A stretch of DNA of 64,000 nt from Verrucomicrobiales bacterium. GTDB lineage: Bacteria; Verrucomicrobiota; Verrucomicrobiia; Verrucomicrobiales; DEV007. The DNA lies in contig JARGNI010000019.1 of assembly GCA_029213195.1 (NCBI GenBank), forward strand, positions 1 to 64,000. The letters run 5' to 3'. The position numbers and the translations under genes are program-made. A model generated the notes under the pieces. It was not told where the DNA came from, ran no database searches, and saw only the letters and a list, made by a program, of their open reading frames with translations. Positions 25,285-34,371 of this stretch are shown here, piece by piece. Within the stretch, counting starts at the first letter, position 1. Each line of letters begins with the position of its first letter.

Positions 25285-25521
25285 TCACCGTTTGCGTGCT
25301 TCGTCGGCCAGGGGCTGAAGGCGTGAAGCGACTTCCGGATGCCTGGCAATCCGATTCGTCGACTCTCCGATGTCGTCGACGAGGTGATACCGTTCCGCTT
25401 CTCGGCTTGGGCGAGCCCCAATTGCGAGAAGGGTAAAAGATCCAGGCAGGGAGGCTTCATGGAGGGTGCCGTAGAGGGCGAGAAAGAAAATGAGAAGGAC
25501 GAAATGGGGTGGGAAAACGGG
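25285..25521 (-). pseudogene. Decayed 3' end of a sulfatase gene
   Basis: This 313-base gap between forward genes contains, on the minus strand, a 78-codon open stretch with no start codon, bounded by a TGA at 25522-25524. Its last 35 codons (25392-25285) read like an arylsulfatase C-terminus: RYHLVDDIGESTN, then ARHPEVASRLQPLADEARK and a stop. That matches the family pattern LYDLxxDxGExxNLAxxHPExVxxLxxLxxEAR. The part upstream (LLIFFLALYGTLHEA and onward) is not recognisable. No sulfatase body exists beside it, because the next gene lies on the opposite strand. It is best read as the remnant left by deletion of a sulfatase gene. Confidence 0.6.
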
Positions 25522-25570
25522 TCATCTCCTGCTGGACGAGACAGATGGGATGAGGAAAGAGTTTCGGATC

Positions 25571-25849
25571 ATGACCTCTGATCCCTTCCACTGTCCTGAA
25601 TGTGGGGCCGATGTTTCTCCCAATGCGACGGGGTGTCGCTGTGGAGCGAGGAAAGAGAATGGCAGATGGTTGACCTCGGAAACTTATGATGGAGTCGATC
25701 TGCCGGATGACGATGATTTCGACTACCAGGATTTCATCGCTTGCGAGTTCGGGGAAGGGACGAAAAAGCGAAGCTTTCGCGATTTCTTCTGGTGGCTGGT
25801 TGCCTTGATCACCCTGATTGCTTTTATCCTGATCTCGATCGGGTGGTGA
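25571..25849 (+). CDS. Small zinc-ribbon protein with C-terminal membrane anchor
   Basis: 92 aa from ATG 25571 (MTSDPFHCPECGADVSPNATGC); the frame is open back to 25490, but those residues carry no recognisable signal. The N-terminus has a CxxC pair and a CxC pair (CPEC, GCRCGA), suiting a short zinc ribbon. A very acidic stretch (LPDDDDFDYQD) and a basic patch follow, then one C-terminal transmembrane helix (FFWWLVALITLIAFILISIGW). Tail-anchored topology with the ribbon in the cytoplasm is likely. No family recognised; role unknown. Confidence 0.6.
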   Translation: MTSDPFHCPECGADVSPNATGCRCGARKENGRWLTSETYDGVDLPDDDDFDYQDFIACEFGEGTKKRSFRDFFWWLVALITLIAFILISIGW

Positions 25850-26041
25850 GGAAGAAGGTATCTGGAGACAGGGAGGGAACTGCCAGTCAGTCATGGTCGA
25901 TCACAGGCCTCCGCGACGGTTTCCAAAAGAGGCCGCATGAAGGGCAATCGGTGCGTAGAACGAAAATCGGATTTTTCGCTAACCTCATAACAGAAAGGGG
26001 ATCCCGAATGAGTGGGACCCTGAATCGAATTGAGGTTTTGC

Positions 26042-27418
26042 ATGAACGAGCGTTTTACTGAGTCCCGCACTTTGGAGGGTCTGTCACCGGATCGAACCCT
26101 GATGGCGGAGCCCGGCTCCGGCGAATCGTGTGCGGTGGCGAGCGAAGACTGCCAGCCCGGCGAATCGATGAAGTCGGTCCCTGGTGCTGGGGTCCTCCAG
26201 GCTGGCTCCTTTCTGGCCGGGCAGCACCACACGGTGATCGGATATGGGAACATCAAGCGGCTCGCCATCATGGTGACCCCGGAGTGTGGGGGGAATGTGC
26301 GTGACCAGGCTTGGGAGACCGTCTCGATGATGCGGGCGATTCTGCGACTGCAGGATGAGCCCATGGCATTGACGATGCAGACGGTCTTCGTCGCCGAGGC
26401 AAGCGATGTTCCCGCGATTCGAAAATTGTTCGAAGCGTATTTTGATGAGGGAATGCCGCTGACGCTTTTTGTCGTGCAACCCCCGTGCGACGGAGCGGCA
26501 CTGGCGGTCGAGGCCTGGGCGATTTCCACCAGGAACGCATCGGTCGGGTATCATGGGCCTCATCTCGTCACGATCGAGCACGACGACCTTCGCTGGGTCT
26601 ATGCCTCTGCCGGACAGATCCATCAACCCGGTCGGTCGGCCTACGAGCAGTCGCAGGAAGCCTTTGATCGTCTCGGAAGCACGATGCGTTCGGTGGGGGT
26701 TCCGTTTCGGGACGTGGTTCGGATCTGGCTCTACCAGGGGGGAATCACGGAGATCGAGGAGGAGACGGAAAGATATCGAGAATTGAATCGAGCTCGGACC
26801 GACTTTTTCGACGGCGTCGATTTTTCCAGCTGCCCCCTTGTGAAGCAGCAGCAGGGAAAGGGGATCTTTCCAGCGAGCACCGGGATTGGAACGAGAGAAC
26901 ATGGTCTCGTTGTCACCGCACTCTCCGTTCAGACCGAGAGGGAGGACGTGGAGATTCTTTCCCTCGAAAACCCTCAGCAGATGTCGGCCTTTGACTATCC
27001 CAAAGAGTATTCGGCAAAGAGTCCGAAGTTCTCCCGTGCGATGGCGATTCGTATCGGGGATCACCTCACGACCTGGGTTTCGGGGACGGCCAGTATCGTC
27101 AATGCCGAGACGGTCCACCCCGGAGATGTCGTCAAGCAGACCCACCAGACCCTCGACAATATCGAGAACCTGATTGCGACGGAGAATTTCTCTCGCCTGG
27201 GTTGGGAAGGAGTTGGAGCCAAGCTGGAGGAGTTGGCGAAGATCCGGGTCTATGTGCGGCGTCCCGAGGACTATGAGAAATGTCGGGCGGTTTGCGAGGA
27301 GCGACTGGGGCTCGTTCCCTCCGTCTATGCGATTGCCGATGTCTGCCGGCCGGATCTCCTCGTCGAGATCGAAGGCGTGACTTTCTCGCAGGTGAAGAAG
27401 TCAGGGGGTGGGTCATGA
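26042..27418 (+). CDS. RidA/YjgF-fold protein, chorismatase-like architecture
   Basis: 458 aa from ATG 26042 (a TTG at 26030 is also in frame). The C-terminal third has the YjgF/RidA-type core with NPQQMSAFDYP, SPKFSRAMAI, WVSGTASIVNAETVHPGD and LDNIENLI. That arrangement recalls FkbO/Hyg5-type chorismatases and related pteridine-dependent-dioxygenase-like proteins. A second Rid-like segment lies in the middle (about 140-250: VYASAGQIHQPGRSAYEQ, VVRIWLYQGG). It is the first gene of an operon: its stop overlaps the ATG of the DUF1549 gene (ATGA at 27415). A link between a Rid-fold enzyme and the DUF1549/DUF1501 pair is unusual. Substrate unknown. Confidence 0.72.
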   Translation: MNERFTESRTLEGLSPDRTLMAEPGSGESCAVASEDCQPGESMKSVPGAGVLQAGSFLAGQHHTVIGYGNIKRLAIMVTPECGGNVRDQAWETVSMMRAILRLQDEPMALTMQTVFVAEASDVPAIRKLFEAYFDEGMPLTLFVVQPPCDGAALAVEAWAISTRNASVGYHGPHLVTIEHDDLRWVYASAGQIHQPGRSAYEQSQEAFDRLGSTMRSVGVPFRDVVRIWLYQGGITEIEEETERYRELNRARTDFFDGVDFSSCPLVKQQQGKGIFPASTGIGTREHGLVVTALSVQTEREDVEILSLENPQQMSAFDYPKEYSAKSPKFSRAMAIRIGDHLTTWVSGTASIVNAETVHPGDVVKQTHQTLDNIENLIATENFSRLGWEGVGAKLEELAKIRVYVRRPEDYEKCRAVCEERLGLVPSVYAIADVCRPDLLVEIEGVTFSQVKKSGGGS

Positions 27419-29007
27419 GATGGGCCGGATTCCTTTCCATCCTCGGTCTGGCCTGCGGCATCTTCTCGAGTCGCGCCGAGGATGCCATCTTTGATGGGGA
27501 AAAACTGGAGTGGAATCGGGGCACCGCGGCGACGGCCAGCGAACGGATCGACCAGTTGGTCTTCGGGCAGTTGGAGACGATGGGGATCGAGCCGGCGAAT
27601 CTCTCCAGCGACGAGGCCTTTCTGCGACGAGTTTACCTCGTCACGATCGGGACGCTGCCGCGAGAGGATGAGGTTCGCGATTTTCTTTCCACTGAAGATG
27701 AGGTGAAGCGATTGCTCGTCATCGAGCATCTTCTCGATCGTCCGGAGTTTGCCGACTACTGGTCGATGAAGTGGGGCGATCTTCTCCGGGTAAAAGCGGA
27801 GTTTCCCATCAAGCTGTGGCCCAATGCGGTTCAGGCGTACCACCACTGGATTCACAAGAGCATTCGGGAGAACAAGCCCTACCACGAGTTTGTCCGCGAC
27901 TTGCTGAACGGAAGCGGAAGCAACTTCCGGGTCGGGGAGGTCAATTTTTATCGAGCGATGCAGGACCGGACTCCTCAAGGAATCGCTTCGACAGTGGCCT
28001 TGACCTTCATGGGCGAGCGCACCGAGCACTGGCCCGAGAAGAAGCTGGATGCGATGGCGGGTTTTTTCTCCCATGTCGCATTCAAGCCGACCCAGGAGTG
28101 GAAGGAGGAGATCGTCTACTTCGACCCGACCATGGACGAAGAGAAGTTTTACGCGGGAGCGATCTTTCCGGATGGCACTCCTGCAGAGGTGGATCCGTTC
28201 GCGAGAGACCCGCGGGCCCTCTTTGCCGACTGGCTGATCCGTCCGGAGAATCCCTACTTCTCCCGCACGATTGCAAACCGGACCTGGTCCTGGCTCATGG
28301 GGCGGGGAATCGTCCACGAGCCCGACGACTTTGGTCCTCACAACTCTCCTTCGAATCCGGAACTGCTCGCCTTTCTCGAAGAAGAGTTCAACTCGTCTCG
28401 CTGCGACATGAAGCATCTTTTCCGGGTCATTCTCGGGTCGAAGGTCTTCCAGTTGTCCTGTATCCCGAAGGAGAATTCCCCGGAGGCCGTGGCTCACTTT
28501 GCCCACTACCCCTTGAGAAGAATGGAGGCCGAGGTTCTCATCGATGCCTTGAATGAGATTACGGGGACGAAAGAAGAATACAGCAGCCCGATTCCCGAGC
28601 CGTTTACCTTTGTTCCCGATGACATTCGTGCGATCGCCCTCGCCGATGGCAGCATCACGAGTTCCTTTCTCGAACTCTATGGCCGTCCTCCGCGGGACAC
28701 GGGAAAGGAAAGCGAGCGGAGCCGAAATATCAATCCGCAGCAGCGCCTTCACTTGCTGAACTCGAGTCACATCCTCAAGAAAGTGAAGTCCTGCCCACTC
28801 GTGGTCTGGGGTGGGGGAGTTTGCCTCGAGGAACAGCCCGAGATGATCGAGCGGATCTATCTTCATGTCTTGTCCCGATTGCCCACCGAGGATGAGAAAT
28901 TGGTTTTGAGTGAATACTCCGAAGCCAGTGGCGCGACGAGCCGATCCCTCGCGGCCGATCTCGTGTGGGCGCTGATCAATCAGCCCGAATTCTATTTCAT
29001 TCACTGA
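27415..29007 (+). CDS. DUF1549/DUF1553 exported protein
   Basis: 530 aa from ATG 27415, overlapping the previous stop by four bases (translational coupling). A signal peptide is present (MRWAGFLSILGLACGIFSSRAE). The DUF1549 region (about 40-250) has FLRRVYLVTIGTLPREDEV, LLDRPEFADYWSMKWGDLLR and YHEFVRDLLNGSGSNF. The DUF1553 region (about 270-520) has RTIANRTWSWLMGRGIVHEP, ELLAFLEEEF, LRRMEAEVLIDALNEITG and a C-terminal ALINQPEFYFIH. There is no CxxCH heme motif, so this is the cytochrome-free form. It is followed 35 bases later by the DUF1501 gene that normally accompanies it. Confidence 0.92.
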   Translation: MRWAGFLSILGLACGIFSSRAEDAIFDGEKLEWNRGTAATASERIDQLVFGQLETMGIEPANLSSDEAFLRRVYLVTIGTLPREDEVRDFLSTEDEVKRLLVIEHLLDRPEFADYWSMKWGDLLRVKAEFPIKLWPNAVQAYHHWIHKSIRENKPYHEFVRDLLNGSGSNFRVGEVNFYRAMQDRTPQGIASTVALTFMGERTEHWPEKKLDAMAGFFSHVAFKPTQEWKEEIVYFDPTMDEEKFYAGAIFPDGTPAEVDPFARDPRALFADWLIRPENPYFSRTIANRTWSWLMGRGIVHEPDDFGPHNSPSNPELLAFLEEEFNSSRCDMKHLFRVILGSKVFQLSCIPKENSPEAVAHFAHYPLRRMEAEVLIDALNEITGTKEEYSSPIPEPFTFVPDDIRAIALADGSITSSFLELYGRPPRDTGKESERSRNINPQQRLHLLNSSHILKKVKSCPLVVWGGGVCLEEQPEMIERIYLHVLSRLPTEDEKLVLSEYSEASGATSRSLAADLVWALINQPEFYFIH

Positions 29008-29042
29008 AGCGATTTTTTTCTGACATCCGACCCCCTACTGAC

Positions 29043-30440
29043 ATGAGCACGCCATTCCTATCCCCCGACGCTTCTCGAGAGGCCGATCGATTGATCCGAC
29101 AGATGGGAGAAGTTCCCCTTTCCCGACGCGAGGCCTTGCGCCGTTCCGTCTATGGAGGCGCCGGTTTGCTACTGGCTGAGCCGATTGCGGTGAGGGCTCA
29201 GGAATCCGTTGCTGCGATGCCGCAGATCAAGGAAGGGGCCGCCAAGTCCGTGATCCAGATCTGGTTGTGGGGAGGACCGAGTCACCTCGATACCTTTGAT
29301 CCGAAGCCGGATGCGGGACGGGAATACAGTGGGGCTCTCGCCGAACCGATCGAGACGAATGTCAGTGGCATGCGGATCGGGCAATTGTTGCCGAATCTCG
29401 CCAAGCAGGCCGACCAGTATTCACTCATCCGAAGCATGACTCATGGCAACAATGGCCACGAGACGGCGGCCTACCTCGTCCAGACGGGAAGAACTTCGGA
29501 GCGGGACGTCTTTCCCGGATCGGGCGCGGTGGTGTCCTACTTCAAGGGATACAATGCCGGCTACACCGGGCTGATTCCTCCCTACATCGTCCTGACGCAG
29601 CCACAAGGACGATTCTCCGAGGCTGGATTTCTCGGTCCTGCCTACAAGCCCTTCGCGACCGGTGGAAATCCGGCGGCGTCCGTTTTCGAAGTCGAGGGAA
29701 TCGTTTCACCGGGGATTACGGAGGAACAGCAGCGGGCTCGCCGGAAGTTGCTGGGACGACTCAACACGCTCGGAGGTGCACTTCCTGGTGACTCGGCGCT
29801 CAAGACTGTCGTCGACTCGGAGGATCAGGCCTACGAACTGATTCTCGGCGACTCGGGCAAGCTTTTCGATCTCGGTCAGGAGAAGGATGCGATGAGAGAT
29901 CGTTATGGACGAAATACCTTCGGCCAATCGTGTCTCATGGCGCGCCGTCTCGTGGAGAAAGGGGTGCCCTACATCACGATCAACTACAAGGGGTGGGACA
30001 CGCACAAGCAGCACTTTCAGATCATGAACCGGAAGTTGCCGGAACTCGACCAGGGGCTCGCGGCTTTGCTGGGCGACCTCAAGGAGAAAGGGTTGCTGGA
30101 GGATACCATCGTCTGGTGCACCGGTGAGTTCGGCCGTACGCCGAAAGTCGCCACGGAATCCCCGTGGAACGGAGGGCGCCACCACTTTGGAAAGGCCTTT
30201 TCCTGTCTTCTCGCCGGGGGAGGGTTCCAGGGCGGACAGGTCGTGGGATCGACCAATGCGACCGGGGAAGAAGTCGCAGATCGTCCCGTCTACCCGGCGG
30301 ATGTGATCGGGAGCATCTATGGACAGCTTGGGATTCCGGCAGACGCGGAGTTGCCCCATCCCCAGGGAGTTCCCACCCATGTCGTTCCCGATGAATCGGA
30401 AGGAATTCCGATGGGAGGACTCCTTGAAGAGCTGATCTAG
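29043..30440 (+). CDS. DUF1501 domain protein, Tat-exported
   Basis: 465 aa from ATG 29043; the open frame to 28965 overlaps the previous gene. The Tat-like region is SRREALRRSVYGGAGLLLAEP. DUF1501 motifs are VIQIWLWGGPSHLDTFDPKP, VPYITINYKGWDTHKQHF and VWCTGEFGRTPKVATESPWN followed by GGRHHFGKAF. It is third in the operon between the DUF1549/1553 partner and a PPC-domain protein, the standard PVC arrangement. It is likely exported folded and acts outside the cytoplasm with its operon partners on an unknown substrate. Confidence 0.92.
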   Translation: MSTPFLSPDASREADRLIRQMGEVPLSRREALRRSVYGGAGLLLAEPIAVRAQESVAAMPQIKEGAAKSVIQIWLWGGPSHLDTFDPKPDAGREYSGALAEPIETNVSGMRIGQLLPNLAKQADQYSLIRSMTHGNNGHETAAYLVQTGRTSERDVFPGSGAVVSYFKGYNAGYTGLIPPYIVLTQPQGRFSEAGFLGPAYKPFATGGNPAASVFEVEGIVSPGITEEQQRARRKLLGRLNTLGGALPGDSALKTVVDSEDQAYELILGDSGKLFDLGQEKDAMRDRYGRNTFGQSCLMARRLVEKGVPYITINYKGWDTHKQHFQIMNRKLPELDQGLAALLGDLKEKGLLEDTIVWCTGEFGRTPKVATESPWNGGRHHFGKAFSCLLAGGGFQGGQVVGSTNATGEEVADRPVYPADVIGSIYGQLGIPADAELPHPQGVPTHVVPDESEGIPMGGLLEELI

Positions 30441-30450
30441 GTCCTTTCTC

Positions 30451-32457
30451 ATGAACAGCTGCTTGCCTACCCTGTTTCGTCTCAGCCTGGCGCTTGTCTT
30501 CGCGTTGGGATCGCTCCTCCCTTCACTTCTGGGGGCGGCTCCGCCCCGCATCGGGTATGTGTATCCGGCCGGCGGGCAAACGGAATCGAGTTTCGAGATG
30601 GAGATCGGGGGGCAATACCTAGGAGATCCGATCGGGGTTTTGTTCTCCGGCAGCGGAGTTTCTGCCGAGATCATCGAACACAACAAGCTGCCGTCCGCCC
30701 AGGTCATCGGAGACTATCGCGATCGCCTGCGGTCGGTGCGCCCCTACCTGCAGCGGCTCAAGCAGGGAGAGGATGTGGATGCCGGAAGTCTCCTTCCGGA
30801 GATTGATGAAATTCTCGCTCGAGTCAGCCTGAGTGAGAAGCAGGTCCGACAGATCGACGACTACAGTCGACGTCGGAATGATCCCAAGCGACAGCTCAAC
30901 AACCAGATTGGAGAGTCGGTTCGAGTGCGAGTCACGATCGCACCTGATGCCGAACCCGGTCTCCATTATTGTCGGCTGCAGACGAGCCAGGGGCTCAGCA
31001 ATCCGATGCGTTTTGTGGTGGGTTACCTCGTTGAAGCCCGGGAGCCAGCCGAGTGGAACTTCGATCTCCCGAGCTACCTGGGATTGAAGACGAAGCTTCA
31101 GACGACGGAAGATCCTTCCGTCATCACCGGACCCGTTTCGCTTCCGATCACGATCAATGGCCGAATCCTTCCCGGTGAAGTCGACGAGTTCGTCTTCGAG
31201 GCAAAGGAAGGTGATCAACTCGTCGTTGACGTCGATGCGAGAAGTCTCGTTCCCTATCTCGCGGATGCCGTTCCCGGCTGGTTCCAGGCCGTGGTTTCCC
31301 TGCAGGATCCCCGCGGTCGAGAACTGGCTTTTGCCGATGACTATCGTTTCGATCCGGATCCCGTTCTCTTCTACAAGATTCCTCGAGACGGAAAATACCG
31401 GCTGAGAATTCACGATTCCATTTACCGGGGGCGCGAGGATTTCGTCTATCGCATCACGATGGGGGAGCTTCCCTTCCTGACTGGAATTCGTCCTCTTGGC
31501 GGCCAGGCCGGGACCGAGGTGGACATCTTTTTCCAGGGCGGAAACCTCGTCGAGCACGAGCGCCCTCGTTTTCCCTTGCCGGAGAAGCCAGGAATGGTCG
31601 GGATGTGGGCTTCGGGTGCGGCGGGAGTTTCGAACTCGATCGACTTTCACGTCGATTCCGTCCCGGAAGAAATGGAGCGGGAGGAGAATGATCGGATCGG
31701 GATCGCGAATCCGCTTGAGATTCCTTCCATCGTCAATGGATCCATCCACGAATCGGGAGATCTCGATTTCTATCGAGTCAAGGGGGACGGAAATCGCCCG
31801 ATCACCTTCGAGATTTTTGCCCGACGTCTCGGGTCGCCCCTGGATTCGAACCTGACGATTTTCGATGACGATGGAAAGCAGATCGCGTGGAACGATGATT
31901 TTGAAAATCCTTCGGCCGGACTGACCACGCATCATGCCGATGCTCGAATTACGATCGATCTGCCGAGCAATGGGGTGTGTTTCATTCGAGTGGGAGATAC
32001 CCAGAACCAGGGAGGAATCGCCCATGCCTATCGGCTCAAGGTCACCCAGGGAGAACCCGACGTCGCTCTCCGTGTCACACCTTCTTCCCTGCTGGCCTAT
32101 CCGGGAGGCAATGCGCGAGGGACGATTCATGCCCTCCGGCTTGATGGCTTTCAGGGGCCGATCCGGATCGAACTGGATGGTGAGGTTCCCAAGGGATTCA
32201 AGATGTCACCGGTGACGATCGCGAGCGGAGAAACGACGGGCACGGTGTCGATCCAGGTCCCCAATTCGCTGATCTCGGAACCGCAGGAGATTCGTCTCCG
32301 CGGAATCCCCATCGTCGATGGGAAAGACGCCAGTTCGTTGCACGTCGTCCCCGCGGAAGACATGACGCAGGCGTTCATCACGAAGCATATTGTCCCCGTG
32401 GATGCCCTCCTCATCGATATTCGTGAGGCTCCTCCGAAGAAGAAAACGTCGGATTGA
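30451..32457 (+). CDS. Exported PPC-domain (pre-peptidase C-terminal) protein
   Basis: 668 aa with a signal peptide (LSLALVFALGSLLPSLLGA). It is all-beta: an IPT/TIG-like start (PPRIGYVYPAGGQTESSFEM, with GSGVSA), then two PPC-type domains. The first (about 220-350) has INGRILPGEVDEFVFEAKEG and GKYRLRIHDSIYRGREDFVY; the second (about 425-535) has VNGSIHESGDLDFYRVKGDG and CFIRVGDTQNQGGIAHAYRL. PPC domains bind or shield substrates and have no activity of their own. It starts 10 bases after the DUF1501 stop and closes the four-gene operon. The adhesion or binding role is inferred. Confidence 0.88.
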   Translation: MNSCLPTLFRLSLALVFALGSLLPSLLGAAPPRIGYVYPAGGQTESSFEMEIGGQYLGDPIGVLFSGSGVSAEIIEHNKLPSAQVIGDYRDRLRSVRPYLQRLKQGEDVDAGSLLPEIDEILARVSLSEKQVRQIDDYSRRRNDPKRQLNNQIGESVRVRVTIAPDAEPGLHYCRLQTSQGLSNPMRFVVGYLVEAREPAEWNFDLPSYLGLKTKLQTTEDPSVITGPVSLPITINGRILPGEVDEFVFEAKEGDQLVVDVDARSLVPYLADAVPGWFQAVVSLQDPRGRELAFADDYRFDPDPVLFYKIPRDGKYRLRIHDSIYRGREDFVYRITMGELPFLTGIRPLGGQAGTEVDIFFQGGNLVEHERPRFPLPEKPGMVGMWASGAAGVSNSIDFHVDSVPEEMEREENDRIGIANPLEIPSIVNGSIHESGDLDFYRVKGDGNRPITFEIFARRLGSPLDSNLTIFDDDGKQIAWNDDFENPSAGLTTHHADARITIDLPSNGVCFIRVGDTQNQGGIAHAYRLKVTQGEPDVALRVTPSSLLAYPGGNARGTIHALRLDGFQGPIRIELDGEVPKGFKMSPVTIASGETTGTVSIQVPNSLISEPQEIRLRGIPIVDGKDASSLHVVPAEDMTQAFITKHIVPVDALLIDIREAPPKKKTSD

Positions 32458-32468
32458 GAATTGGCTGT

Positions 32469-33248
32469 TCACCCCAGGTCAGCGAGCCAGGGAGAGGGAA
32501 TCTCGGGAGGCATCCCGCCAAAGGGTTGATAGACGGGCAGTTGGATCACGCTCATGCTGTGCTCCTGGGAAGCCATGAAGTAGAGGGTCTCTCCGCAGTC
32601 CTCGGTTTGGATCATGGCGTCGCGATGCTCGGGTGCGGGTTGCACAGGGCGCTTGTCGACGAGCGGAGTGTTGGCCTCCCCGGGCGCGTACTCGGAAACG
32701 ACGACTCCGTGCTGGCTGAGCTGGGCTCGCGCCGTAAAGAGGAGTCCGTGCACGGCCCACTTGCCCGCGGTATAGGGGACTCCGGCAAAGGAATCGAATC
32801 CATGCCCCGCAGTGGATGAGACCACGATGATCTTGCCGCTCCTTCTCTCTACCATCGGTTTGGAGACGGCCTGGATCATGTTGACTACGCCGAGCACGTT
32901 GACATCGAGCATCTTCTTCCAGGTTTCTTCGGAAGCGATCCGGGAGGGGTCGTCGTGAGCGATGAAGCGATCCGCGGTATTGATTCCGGCGGTGTGGATG
33001 AGAACATCGGGGACTCCTTTCTCCATGACCTGGGTCATGGCCTCGGAGATGCTGCCGGTATCGGCGACATCACAGACGATGGGGGAAATATTCTCGGAGA
33101 GTTGAGCGGTTTCCTCCAGTGAACTCAGGGTGCGTCCGAAGATGAATACTTGCGCCCCTGCGTCGGCAAAACGCCGGGCAGCAGCCTGTCCCATTCCCCC
33201 GCCGCCGCCGGTGACGATGACAATCTGGTCGGTCCAATCCTTCTTCAT
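32469..33248 (-). CDS. Short-chain dehydrogenase/reductase
   Basis: An NAD(P)-dependent oxidoreductase of 259 aa. The cofactor motif TGGGGGMG is at about residues 13-20, the catalytic Ser in VVSSTAG, and YTAGK supplies the Tyr and Lys of the active site. NVLGVVNMIQAV follows the usual Asn position. Substrate not determinable. It is downstream of the GYF_2 membrane gene by 12 bases on the same strand, so the two are probably co-transcribed, although no functional link is visible. It is convergent with the PPC-domain gene (11 bases). Confidence 0.9.
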   Translation of the reverse strand: MKKDWTDQIVIVTGGGGGMGQAAARRFADAGAQVFIFGRTLSSLEETAQLSENISPIVCDVADTGSISEAMTQVMEKGVPDVLIHTAGINTADRFIAHDDPSRIASEETWKKMLDVNVLGVVNMIQAVSKPMVERRSGKIIVVSSTAGHGFDSFAGVPYTAGKWAVHGLLFTARAQLSQHGVVVSEYAPGEANTPLVDKRPVQPAPEHRDAMIQTEDCGETLYFMASQEHSMSVIQLPVYQPFGGMPPEIPSPWLADLG

Positions 33249-33260
33249 TATATGCGTGTG

Positions 33261-34256
33261 TCAGGAGGGTTCTTCGTCACCAAAGGCATCTTCGTAGAGA
33301 TAGATGAACGCGATCGAGGCCCAGGCACCGGTAATGAAGATTCCGAAGTAGAGTGCGATCAGGCCCAGCTGGGTCACGAAGGAGTAGAGAAATCCAAACA
33401 GGATCATCTTGAAGAGGTGAGGCTTCGTGGCTTGCCATCCCAACTTGAGAGCCCTTTTCCAGCTGATGTCGCAATCGATGATCAGGGTCGATGCGAAATT
33501 GCCGATCACGTAGATGAGAAACAGCGGAATGACGAAGATAAAGGTGATCGCGAGAGAAAGTCCTGCCATTGCGATAATGGCAACTTCATCGGAGGGCGGA
33601 TCGTTGGGAGCGATCGCCACAAAGCCAGCTACGGAAATCCCTATGACGGCGGTGATAAAGATTGTGAGTGGAAGGGTCAAGATGAGGTTGAGGAGGGCCA
33701 GATCACCGAAGCGTCTTTTGAAACCGAAGAAGAGCGCATCGATTGTCACGGGGTTTCCACGTTTCCGATTCAGCAGATACCAGGAGAGTCCCGCCATGAG
33801 CGGGTAGATGAGAAAAAAGATGGTCACGTAGAGCTGTGCGGCGACTCCCGTGATGAGAGTCATCAGGGCAAACACTCCAACAAAGGGCCAGAAATCGGTC
33901 TTGAGGAGTTCCCAGGCTCGCCCGAAGGAGGATCGAATCCGAGGGCGAAAATCCTCGCGGAGTCTCGCTTCTCGGACGGGAGCCGCTGCGGGATGAGAAT
34001 GACTGGGCTGGACGGGAACCAGTTGTCCTGCTGGCGGACTGGCGGGAACGGGAGGTGGGCCGGTTTCGGGTGCGGCCCCGGAGTTCGGGGTGACAAGCCC
34101 TGCCGTACTGGCAGGCTTCCAGTCCGAAAGTCCTTCGTGCCAGACCAGGGTCTCCCCGCCAAGTTCGTCATTTTCAAACTTGGCGCGAAGCTCCGATTCT
34201 CCGATCGGTCCCTGTTGTTCTCCGTCCTGTTCCCAGAACCATTGTATCTCACTCAT
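33261..34256 (-). CDS. GYF_2-domain multi-pass membrane protein
   Basis: 331 aa from ATG 34256 (MSEIQWFWEQDGEQQGPIG). The first 50 residues are a GYF_2 domain (QWFW, QGPIGESEL, LVWHEGLSDWKPA), a small cytoplasmic peptide-binding module. A Pro/Ala-rich linker (about 55-100) leads to a membrane part with about five to six helices, including LLNLILTLPLTIFITAVIGI and ITFIFVIPLFLIYVIGNFA. The pattern resembles DUF-type integral membrane proteins with repeated amphipathic segments (SFGRAWELLKTDFW; SWKRALKLGWQATK). Function unknown. Confidence 0.82.
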   Translation of the reverse strand: MSEIQWFWEQDGEQQGPIGESELRAKFENDELGGETLVWHEGLSDWKPASTAGLVTPNSGAAPETGPPPVPASPPAGQLVPVQPSHSHPAAAPVREARLREDFRPRIRSSFGRAWELLKTDFWPFVGVFALMTLITGVAAQLYVTIFFLIYPLMAGLSWYLLNRKRGNPVTIDALFFGFKRRFGDLALLNLILTLPLTIFITAVIGISVAGFVAIAPNDPPSDEVAIIAMAGLSLAITFIFVIPLFLIYVIGNFASTLIIDCDISWKRALKLGWQATKPHLFKMILFGFLYSFVTQLGLIALYFGIFITGAWASIAFIYLYEDAFGDEEPS

Positions 34257-34371
34257 CGTTTCCACGTTTCCGAGGAGAATGAGCGCTGTGAACAACAGTG
34301 TGCAAGCGAATTATCCGGGACGGAAAACGACGCACTCGACGAAACCGGAGGGGATGCGGGGCTGGGGGATG

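Noticed and set aside
26008-26058. Short leader ORF with a good ribosome-binding site overlapping the Rid-like gene start
   Set aside because: A 16-codon frame with AAAGGGG upstream exists, but there are no regulatory codon runs or attenuator structures, so it is not distinguishable from chance.
27325-29004. Long open frame of 559 codons on the minus strand
   Set aside because: It is the antisense shadow of the DUF1549/1553 gene; its translation is low in hydrophobic order and matches no family.
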